Shown one piece after another: positions 24,701 through 31,931 of a DNA stretch of 64,000 bases. The notes under the pieces were generated by a model. The model did not search any database, had not been told where the DNA came from, and was given only the letters and a program-made list of their open reading frames with translations. The position numbers and the translations under genes are program-made. Source of the stretch: Streptomyces sp. Z26 (GTDB taxonomy: Bacteria; Actinomycetota; Actinomycetes; Streptomycetales; Streptomycetaceae); NCBI RefSeq assembly GCF_003665095.1, contig NZ_RCHV01000002.1, forward strand, positions 4,078,501 to 4,142,500, given 5' to 3'. The stretch's first letter is position 1. Each line of letters starts with the position of its first letter.

Positions 24701-26548
24701 ATGTGCGGAATCGTCGGTTACGTGGGAGGGCAGTCCGCCCTCGATGTGGTCATCGCCGGGCTGCGGCGGCTGGAGTACCGGGGCTACGACTCGGCCGGGG
24801 TCGCCGTCCTCGCCGACGGCGGGCTGGCGGCGGCCAAGAAGGCCGGGAAGCTCGCCAACCTGGAGAAGGAGCTGCTCGAACGCCCCCTGCCCAGCGGGCA
24901 GACGGGCCTCGGCCACACCCGTTGGGCCACCCACGGCGCCCCCAACGACGCGAACGCGCATCCGCACCTGGACAACTCCGGCCGCGTCGCCGTCGTCCAC
25001 AACGGCATCATCGAGAACTTCGCCGCCCTGCGCGCCGAGTTGGCGGAACGCGGCCACGCGCTGTCGTCGCAGACCGACACCGAGGTCACCGCCCACCTGC
25101 TCGCCGAGAGCTACTCCGCCTGCGGCGACCTCGCGGAGGCGATGCGCCAGGTGTGCCGCCGCCTCGACGGCGCCTTCACCCTGGTCGCCGTCGCCGCCGA
25201 CGACCCGGACGTGGTCGTCGGCGCCCGCCGCAACTCGCCGCTGGTCGTGGGCGTCGGTGAGGGCGAGAACTTCCTCGCGTCCGACGTGGCCGCGTTCATC
25301 GCCCACACCCGCGAGGCCATCGAACTGGGCCAGGACCAGGTCGTGGAGCTGCGCCGGGACGGGGTCCGGGTGACCGACTTCGACGGCGTACCGGCGGACG
25401 TCCGTACGTACCACGTCGACTGGGACGCCTCCGCCGCCGAGAAGGGCGGCTACGACTACTTCATGCTCAAGGAGATCGCCGAGCAGCCGAAGGCCGTCGC
25501 GGACACCCTGCTCGGGCGCATCGACGCCACCGGATCGCTGACGCTCGACGAACTCCGCCTGCCCGGCTCGGAGTTGCGGGAGATCGACAAGGTCGTGATC
25601 GTGGCGTGCGGCACCGCGTTCCACGCCGGGATGATCGCCAAGTACGCGATCGAGCACTGGACGCGGATGCCGTGCGAGACGGAGCTGGCGAGCGAGTTCC
25701 GCTACCGGGACCCGATCCTCGACAGCCGCACCCTGGTCATCGCCGTCAGCCAGTCCGGCGAGACGATGGACACCCTGATGGCGCTGCGGCACGCGCGGGA
25801 ACAGGGCGCGAAGGTGCTCGCCATCTGCAACACCAACGGCTCCACCATCCCCCGCGAGTCCGACGCCGTGCTCTACACGCACGCCGGGCCGGAGGTCGCC
25901 GTCGCCTCCACCAAGGCGTTCCTCACCCAGCTCGTCGCCTGCTACCTCGTGGCGCTCTACCTCGGCCAGGTGCGCGGCACCAAGTGGGGCGACGAGGTCC
26001 GCGCCGTGATCCGGGAACTGTCCGAGATCGGTACGCAGGTGGAGCAGGTCCTCGACACCATGGAGCCCGTACGGGAGTTGGCGCGCGGGCTCGCCCACAA
26101 GGACACCGTGCTGTTCCTCGGGCGGCACGTCGGCTACCCGGTCGCCCTGGAGGGCGCCCTCAAGCTCAAGGAACTCGCGTACATGCACGCCGAGGGCTTC
26201 GCGGCGGGCGAGCTGAAGCACGGGCCGATCGCGCTGATCGAGGACGACGTGCCGGTGGTGGTGGTCGTACCGTCGCCGCGGGGGCGCTCCGTACTCCACG
26301 ACAAGATCGTCTCCAACATCCAGGAGATCCGCGCGCGCGGCGCCCGCACCATCGTGATCGCGGAACGCGGCGACGAGGCCGTACGGGAGTACGCGGACCA
26401 CCTCATCGAGGTCCCGCCCACCCCGACGCTCCTCCAACCGCTCGTCGCCACCGTGCCGTTGCAGGTCTTCGCCTGCGAACTGGCCACGGCCCGCGGCAAC
26501 GAGGTCGACCAGCCGCGCAACCTCGCCAAGTCGGTGACGGTGGAGTGA
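24701..26548 (+). CDS. glmS: Glutamine--fructose-6-phosphate aminotransferase (isomerising)
   Basis: GlmS makes glucosamine-6-phosphate from fructose-6-phosphate and glutamine, the entry to amino-sugar and peptidoglycan synthesis. The 615-aa protein has Cys2 as the glutaminase nucleophile (MCGIVGYVG), GHTRWATHG near 70, and two SIS sugar-isomerase domains (ACGTAFHAG, AVSQSGETMDT; FLGRHVGYPVALEG). It ends with the conserved NLAKSVTVE. No ribozyme leader is visible, since the start is apparently leaderless. It pairs functionally with glmM. Confidence 0.97.
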   Translation: MCGIVGYVGGQSALDVVIAGLRRLEYRGYDSAGVAVLADGGLAAAKKAGKLANLEKELLERPLPSGQTGLGHTRWATHGAPNDANAHPHLDNSGRVAVVHNGIIENFAALRAELAERGHALSSQTDTEVTAHLLAESYSACGDLAEAMRQVCRRLDGAFTLVAVAADDPDVVVGARRNSPLVVGVGEGENFLASDVAAFIAHTREAIELGQDQVVELRRDGVRVTDFDGVPADVRTYHVDWDASAAEKGGYDYFMLKEIAEQPKAVADTLLGRIDATGSLTLDELRLPGSELREIDKVVIVACGTAFHAGMIAKYAIEHWTRMPCETELASEFRYRDPILDSRTLVIAVSQSGETMDTLMALRHAREQGAKVLAICNTNGSTIPRESDAVLYTHAGPEVAVASTKAFLTQLVACYLVALYLGQVRGTKWGDEVRAVIRELSEIGTQVEQVLDTMEPVRELARGLAHKDTVLFLGRHVGYPVALEGALKLKELAYMHAEGFAAGELKHGPIALIEDDVPVVVVVPSPRGRSVLHDKIVSNIQEIRARGARTIVIAERGDEAVREYADHLIEVPPTPTLLQPLVATVPLQVFACELATARGNEVDQPRNLAKSVTVE

Positions 26549-26606
26549 CGGGCGGACTGCCGGTGCTGGCGGTGGCGGCGGCTCCGTCGGCCCCGGTGGT
26601 GGCGCG

Positions 26607-26975
26607 GTGATCGTCGGGGTCGGCATCGACGTCGCGGAGATCGACCGCTTCGCGGCGGCCCTCGACCGTACGCCGCAACTCGCGGAGCGACTGTTCGTAC
26701 CGGCCGAACTCCACCTCCCCGGCGGCGAACGGCGCGGCCCCGCCTCCCTCGCCGCCCGCTTCGCGGCGAAGGAGGCCCTGGCGAAGGCGCTGGGCGCGCC
26801 GAAGGGCCTGCGCTGGACGGACGCGGAGATCACCACGGAGGACTCGGGCCGCCCCGTCCTCCACGTACGCGGCACGGTCGCGGCCCGCGCCACGGCCCTC
26901 GGCGTCCGCCACTGGCACGTCTCGCTCAGCCACGACGCGGGCGTGGCGTCGGCGGTGGTCATCGCGGAGGCGTGA
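26607..26975 (+). CDS. acpS: Holo-[acyl-carrier-protein] synthase
   Basis: AcpS transfers the phosphopantetheine arm from CoA to acyl carrier protein. The 122-aa product starts at GTG with MIVGVGIDVAEIDRFAAAL, including the Mg-binding Asp, and has SLAARFAAKEALAKALG at about residues 48-64. The C-terminal WHVSLSHDAGVASAVVIAEA is typical. It follows glmS by 58 nt. It uses the product of the pathway begun by coaA. The conserved block is interrupted right after it. Confidence 0.95.
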   Translation: MIVGVGIDVAEIDRFAAALDRTPQLAERLFVPAELHLPGGERRGPASLAARFAAKEALAKALGAPKGLRWTDAEITTEDSGRPVLHVRGTVAARATALGVRHWHVSLSHDAGVASAVVIAEA

Positions 26976-27004
26976 CGGGGACGGCGCTTCGGTGCCACTC
27001 TGAG

Positions 27005-29752
27005 CTAGCGACGCCAGAGGACGCGCGCGCGGCGCTCGCTGCCGTAGCCCAAGCCGTGCCGGTAGATCTCGGCCACCCAGTATCGGCCGTCGCTGCCCCG
27101 TGCGAATACTCCGGAGTCCACGAGAAAGTCTGCCTGCTGGACCGAGATGTTCACTTCCTCCAATTCGAAAGGAACGTTTACGGGTTGATTGACCTGTTGA
27201 AGCTTGGTTAGCAGGTCGCCGACTTCTTGGTTCTCCTGTTGGATCGCGTCGATTTTATTCTTGCTGCACGCTAGCAAGGCCCTCCGCATGGCCCCAGGAA
27301 CCAAGACGCGGTCTTCCCATGTTTTCTGGGGAATCGACAACTGTGCTGCTTCGGAAAGAAAAACGACCACGTCTCTGGCCTGCACTTGATCGTTGAAATC
27401 TCCGAGGGCGGCGGGGACCCAGAGGTGGGAGCGTGCTTCTTTGGATTTTTCCGTTCCCATCTTCCACCCCCAGACGGGAATGAGAGTGTTCACGAGCTCC
27501 TCGGAGGACAGCTCGGTGATACGGGATTCGTTTACGGGATTGGGCAGCGCATCGGCGTGTGCTGTCACCCACAGGGCGAGCCGCAGGGCCTCGTCCTTGT
27601 CCCACCGCAATGCATAGGGTTCATAACGGGCCAGCAGTTGCTCGCTGTTCTGGCGAACTGCCCGGGCTACGAGGTCTTGCCGCACAAATACAACGAGCCC
27701 AAACGGGTGCCCTCGCAGCGAGCGCAGCCATGCCAGGACGTCGATCAGCAGCACGCGTAGTGCAGTGCGCTTGGATTCGTCATCGAGCGACTGCAACAGG
27801 TCTTCGAGCCCGTCGATGACGAAAACTGCTCGTGCCCGCTTACCAAGGTCGGTGAGGGCCGATTCTGCATCGCCGTGATCTGGTGTTTGCACGCCTGCTG
27901 CGGTCGCCAAGCACTCCAGCCACAACTGTCGCCAGCGAAGCTCGTCCCTGTCGTCGATATTCGTAAGGCCCGTTTTGAGTTTGTCTTGGATTTCCAGAGA
28001 AGTGGCACCTTGGCCGGGCTCGCCGCTGTGGCGGTATACGAAGGCGTCCCGCAGGTCCTGCGTTGTCAGCTCGTCGGACTCAAGGTTGTCCGACTCGAGT
28101 ACCGGGACGACGGGCGCTGATAGCTGGACACCTTCGATTCCTGACTGTTGGGCGAATTTGTCCCAGGACTGGGCCGCGCATGCTTTTGCGTACATGAAGG
28201 TCTTACCTGATCCCTTGGCGCCTGCTACCAAGGTCAAAGGGGGCTCTGTGCGATGGTCTCCCAGGAGCCTGCGCAATGGATCAGTGACAAGAAATCCGCT
28301 GGCCGAAGACATGCCTTCACGTTCGGCGTAGATGAACCTTCGTGAAATATCCGCCAGTCGACGGCGGAGGGAAGGAAGGTCAATCGCTTTCTCTTCCACT
28401 TCGATCTTTGGTGAGGACGAAGGTGCAAGTGTGGGCAGGATTGGTTCCAGGCTGTCGGCAACTCTGCTGGTCTCCAGCACTCGCATCACGGCGTCCCAGG
28501 AGGATGGGAGCGCGAGCAGTTCCTCCCGAAACGGGCTGAGTAGCGGTTGGGAGAAGATCTCGGTGTCTACGTCGCTGGTGCCCTCGGCGGGCTCGGGTTC
28601 AGAGCTGTCCTCTGACCGTCGGAGAGAGGCGAGTAGCGCGTTCCCAAGCGTTCTGCGCGCTTTTACGGCTTGATCTTCGTGTACGTCTTGACGGTACTGC
28701 GTGATGATCACGGAACTTGCCGGATCGATTCCCTGCAGCGTCGGTGCTCGATGCCCCAGTTGCCGAAGGAGTCGTTCCGTTCCTGCCAAGGACTGGTGAC
28801 TCAACGTGGTCACGAAAACGCGCTGTACCCGGGGATCGAGCAGCACGGGAGCTGACAACTCAGTGGCTCCCGCGCGCAGGTCCATGACGATCGTGTCCGC
28901 GCCTACGCGCTCGGCGAGTGCTGCGAGTGCTTCAGTGAGAAAGTAGGGGGAACGACCCGGTGTCAGCAGGTCCGCTGGATCGATTCTCGGTGGGCCGAGT
29001 AGCGGCCTTCGACTAGTGGGGACCACTGTCACGCGTCCGCCGCTGCTGTACCGCCCGACCTGTTGGTTCGGCAGGTAAGCTGCGGCAATTTCCACGGCTG
29101 AGGTCCAGCCGCCGTCTTCGGAACCCTGCAGCAGCGCCAGCAGATCTTCGTAACAGAAGTCGAGCTGCCCCCCTTGGGCCCGGTGCATCCAAGTGATGCC
29201 GGGAGCCTCCAGGTCCGCATCGATCAACAGGACGCTTCCGCCGCGCTGTGCGACGGCGTCGGCCATGGCTAGCGCGTGGACCGTGCGTCCGACGCCGCCC
29301 TTGAAGGACTGGAACGCTACGAGTTGCACGTCGTTGGCGAAGGTCTCGCCAGCCGGCCTTTCCAGCGGGTGGGCCAGGTGCGGCGTGATGTGCTTCTCTC
29401 TCAGCAACGGGATGCGTCGCGGGTGGCCTTCCTCGCCCGAGGACTGGCTCACTGTCACGGGCAGCCCGACCACTTCAGTTGTCTGCGGATCGTCAAGCAC
29501 CAGAATCAAGGTGTCATCGCGCCAGTCAGCCGATCCGGTGCCGAAAGCCTCGTTCAGCCAGCGTTTCACCTGATCGACGTCGGTACCCGGCTTCACCACG
29601 ACCTCCAGGCAGTCCCACCAGCCGTCGGCGGCGAGCAGCCAGTGGGGCCACCGGTCAGCCATGGCCAGGAGCGCCAAGTGCTCTTCCACGTCCACCCATG
29701 TAAAGAGGTGCTCAGGAGGAGCCAGCCCTTCGAGGGCAACGATTTCAGCCAC
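27005..29752 (-). CDS. Dual-ATPase protein: MinD-like KGGVGR domain plus second P-loop domain
   Basis: A 915-aa soluble protein with no named function that I know. Residues 1-130 are a Trp-rich N-terminal domain. Residues 142-350 are a MinD/ParA-like ATPase whose P-loop is SFKGGVGRT (149-157) instead of KGGVGKT, followed by LLIDADLEAPG (175-185) and VMDLRAG (289-295). A Ser/Glu-rich linker spans 378-400. Residues 500-720 hold a STAND/KAP-like ATPase with GAKGSGKT (511-518), Walker B VFVIDGLED (643-651) and VVFVRQDL. The C-terminus (860-910) looks like a winged-helix end, with GRYWVAEIYRHGLG. The GTG follows AGGAG and is 15 nt after the small gene upstream. GC is visibly lower than in neighbours. 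Domain splits are by eye. Confidence 0.85.
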   Translation of the reverse strand: MAEIVALEGLAPPEHLFTWVDVEEHLALLAMADRWPHWLLAADGWWDCLEVVVKPGTDVDQVKRWLNEAFGTGSADWRDDTLILVLDDPQTTEVVGLPVTVSQSSGEEGHPRRIPLLREKHITPHLAHPLERPAGETFANDVQLVAFQSFKGGVGRTVHALAMADAVAQRGGSVLLIDADLEAPGITWMHRAQGGQLDFCYEDLLALLQGSEDGGWTSAVEIAAAYLPNQQVGRYSSGGRVTVVPTSRRPLLGPPRIDPADLLTPGRSPYFLTEALAALAERVGADTIVMDLRAGATELSAPVLLDPRVQRVFVTTLSHQSLAGTERLLRQLGHRAPTLQGIDPASSVIITQYRQDVHEDQAVKARRTLGNALLASLRRSEDSSEPEPAEGTSDVDTEIFSQPLLSPFREELLALPSSWDAVMRVLETSRVADSLEPILPTLAPSSSPKIEVEEKAIDLPSLRRRLADISRRFIYAEREGMSSASGFLVTDPLRRLLGDHRTEPPLTLVAGAKGSGKTFMYAKACAAQSWDKFAQQSGIEGVQLSAPVVPVLESDNLESDELTTQDLRDAFVYRHSGEPGQGATSLEIQDKLKTGLTNIDDRDELRWRQLWLECLATAAGVQTPDHGDAESALTDLGKRARAVFVIDGLEDLLQSLDDESKRTALRVLLIDVLAWLRSLRGHPFGLVVFVRQDLVARAVRQNSEQLLARYEPYALRWDKDEALRLALWVTAHADALPNPVNESRITELSSEELVNTLIPVWGWKMGTEKSKEARSHLWVPAALGDFNDQVQARDVVVFLSEAAQLSIPQKTWEDRVLVPGAMRRALLACSKNKIDAIQQENQEVGDLLTKLQQVNQPVNVPFELEEVNISVQQADFLVDSGVFARGSDGRYWVAEIYRHGLGYGSERRARVLWRR

Positions 29753-29767
29753 GACCGCGTACTCCTA

Positions 29768-30193
29768 TTACTTGTCCTGCTCGCACCAGCTGATCAGGGC
29801 ACGAAGCGCTTCTTGAGCTGCTTTTTCATCCGAGGCGTCGAGTTTCGCGCCATATCGCCACGCCTGATGCAGATCGGCCAGCGCGATGGTGCTGTGCGTG
29901 GCTTGTTGCATTTTGCAGGTCTGGAGCCGCTCCAGTCGGTCACTCAGGGGTCGAGGAAGACGTAGTTCCTTTGCGATTCGCCGAAGGTCATGAGTGGCCT
30001 CCAGAGCTCCGGAGTCGCGGCTTCCGCGTCGCTCGAGAAGTCATTCCTTGAGCCCGCACTCGGCCGCGTAGAACAAGAGGAGACAGACAGTGGCGACGTC
30101 TCCGAGGGACTCGTCAGAGTCGATTGAATCCGCAGATTCTCGCAGCTGGTCGCGCCTCCTCCGGAGCGCTTTGACCCCCACCTGAAGCACCAT
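29768..30193 (-). pseudogene. Small helical protein gene interrupted by an in-frame TGA
   Basis: From ATG 30193 (AGGA 7 nt upstream) the frame runs 50 codons to a TGA at 30043-30041. It then stays open in the same frame for 90 more codons to TAA at 29770-29768. The joined product would be about 140 mostly helical residues: MVLQVGVKALRRRRDQL, LLLFYAAECGLKE, stop, LLERRGSRDSGALEATHDLR, ending LISWCEQDK. A CGA-to-TGA change would explain it. YAAECGLK followed by THDL resembles HEPN-fold proteins, but the R-X4-6-H ribonuclease motif is not seen. It is the first gene of a two-gene operon with the dual ATPase. Sequencing error or read-through (TGA-C context) are alternatives. Confidence 0.7.
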
Positions 30194-30417
30194 GGCGCCA
30201 TCCTGCCACCGTCAGGGGGCATTGGAGCGCTGTTCATGCAGAAGGGGCACCTGGTGCGTACCCGGTACGAGGGCGGTGCCAGGGAGTCGAGCCCGGTCTG
30301 CTTTCTGTTCCGCGCCCCCGAGGATCAGCAAGCACCTCCGTACGGTGGCTGAGCGGGAAGCCGGACGTGGGTCCCGGCTCTGCGACACCGGCTTGAGGAG
30401 AGCCGTGCTCTCCCCCC

Positions 30418-31923
30418 TCACCCCAGTCGTCGCGCCGCCGCGGCCCAGGAGTGGCGGTCACGGGTCGGGGTGTGGTGGCGGAGGGGGAGGGTGGTGCGGA
30501 GGGAGGTGCGGAGGGAGGGGAGGGGGCCGTGCAGGGTGCCCGCCGCGCGGGCCTGTACGAGGACGTTGCCCAGCGCCGCCGCCTCCGCCGGTCCCGCCAC
30601 GACGGGCAACCCGCAGGCGTCCGCGGTGAGTTGGCACAGCAGCTCGTTCCGGGCGCCGCCGCCGACGACGTGCACCGTGTCGACGTCGCGCCCCGTCAGC
30701 CGCTGCGCGTCGGTGACGGCGCGGCGGTGGGCGAGGGCCAGGGAGTCGAGGACGCAGCGGGTGTGTTCGGCGGGTGCGCGCGGCTCCGGCTGGCCCGTGC
30801 GGCGGCAGGCCGCCGCCAGCCGTTCCGGCATGCCGCCCGGGGCGAGGAACGCCGGGTCGCCCGCGTCGACCACCGACCGCAGCGGCGGCGTACGGGCGGC
30901 CTCCCGCAGCAGCGTGTCGAGGTCGTGCGGGTGCCCTTCCGTCTCCCAGGTGCGCAGGCACTCCTGGAGGAGCCAGAGGCCCATGATGTTGCGGAGGTAG
31001 CGGACGGTGCCGTCGACGCCCAGTTCGTTGGTGAAGTTGGCGCGGCGGCCCTCCTCGGTGACGACGGGCGCGTCGAGTTCGACTCCGGCGAGGGACCAGG
31101 TGCCGGTGGCGATGTACGCGAAGCGGTCGCCGTCCGCCGGTACGGCCGCGACCGCCGACGCGGTGTCGTGCGAGCCGACGACGGTGAGCGGTACGGGCGG
31201 CCCGTCCGCCGCGAGCCCGGCCTCCGCCCGTACGTCCGGGAGGAGTTCGCCGCCGTGGTCGCCGGGGAGGCGCAGCGGGGGGAAGAGGGCGGGGTCGATG
31301 CCGAGGGCGGTGGTGACCGTACGGGACCAGTCGCGGGTACGGGGGTCGATGAGCTGGGTGGTGGAGGCGTTGGTGAGTTCGGTGCCGCGTTCGCCGGTGA
31401 GCCAGTACGCGAGGAGGTCGGGGATGAGCAACAGGTGCGCGGCGGCGGCGAGTTGGGCGCTGTGGCGGGCGGCGGTGAGCTGGTAGACGGTGTTGAACGG
31501 GAGGTGCTGGAGCCCGGTGGCGGCGTACAGCTCGGCGGGCGGCAGGACCCGTGCGACCTCCTCGGCGGCGCCGTCCGTACGGGCGTCGCGGTAGTGCACG
31601 GGGTTGCCGAGGAGGGCGCCGTCGGCGTCGAGGAGGCCGTAGTCGACGGCCCAGGAGTCGATGCCGACGGACGCGACGGGCCCGGCGGCGCGCAGCCCGT
31701 CGAGCACGCCGCGGTACAGCGCGAGGACGTCCCAGTGCAGCGTGCCGCCGGCCCGTACGGGCCGGTTGGGGAAGCGGTGGGCCTCGTGGAGCGTCAGGGT
31801 GCCGGGCCCCGGCGGGCCGGGCGCGACGCGGCCGGTGATGACGCGCCCGCTGGACGCGCCGAGGTCCACGGCGGCGAAGACGGGCGGTGCGGACGGGGCG
31901 GGCGGGCCCGCCGGGGTGACCAC
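30418..31923 (-). CDS. rhaB: Rhamnulokinase
   Basis: RhaB phosphorylates L-rhamnulose to rhamnulose-1-phosphate. The 501-aa FGGY-family kinase has the N-terminal phosphate loop VDLGASSGRVI (19-29), VASVGIDSWAVDYGLLD near 80, NASTTQLIDPRTRDWS, VVGSHDTASAVAAVPA with the likely catalytic Asp, and VVGGGARNELLCQLTADA. The GTG at 31923 has TGAGG overlapping the stop of the gene before it and is 8 nt downstream of that stop. Third gene of the rhaI operon, read toward the dual-ATPase gene. Confidence 0.94.
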   Translation of the reverse strand: MVTPAGPPAPSAPPVFAAVDLGASSGRVITGRVAPGPPGPGTLTLHEAHRFPNRPVRAGGTLHWDVLALYRGVLDGLRAAGPVASVGIDSWAVDYGLLDADGALLGNPVHYRDARTDGAAEEVARVLPPAELYAATGLQHLPFNTVYQLTAARHSAQLAAAAHLLLIPDLLAYWLTGERGTELTNASTTQLIDPRTRDWSRTVTTALGIDPALFPPLRLPGDHGGELLPDVRAEAGLAADGPPVPLTVVGSHDTASAVAAVPADGDRFAYIATGTWSLAGVELDAPVVTEEGRRANFTNELGVDGTVRYLRNIMGLWLLQECLRTWETEGHPHDLDTLLREAARTPPLRSVVDAGDPAFLAPGGMPERLAAACRRTGQPEPRAPAEHTRCVLDSLALAHRRAVTDAQRLTGRDVDTVHVVGGGARNELLCQLTADACGLPVVAGPAEAAALGNVLVQARAAGTLHGPLPSLRTSLRTTLPLRHHTPTRDRHSWAAAARRLG

Positions 31924-31931
31924 GTCCGGCC

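Noticed and set aside
30041..30043. TGA as a selenocysteine codon
   Set aside because: No SECIS-like hairpin is apparent after it and the neighbouring residues do not look like a redox site. Mutation or read-through is simpler.
27005..30193. Plasmid-type ParA partition operon
   Set aside because: The large protein has a second ATPase domain and no ParB gene or parS-like repeats are near. The P-loop is also altered (KGGVGR).
30236..30352. A 38-codon forward ORF (starting MQKGHLVRTRYEGG)
   Set aside because: No ribosome-binding site and no support beyond being open. The 30194-30417 region was left as intergenic.
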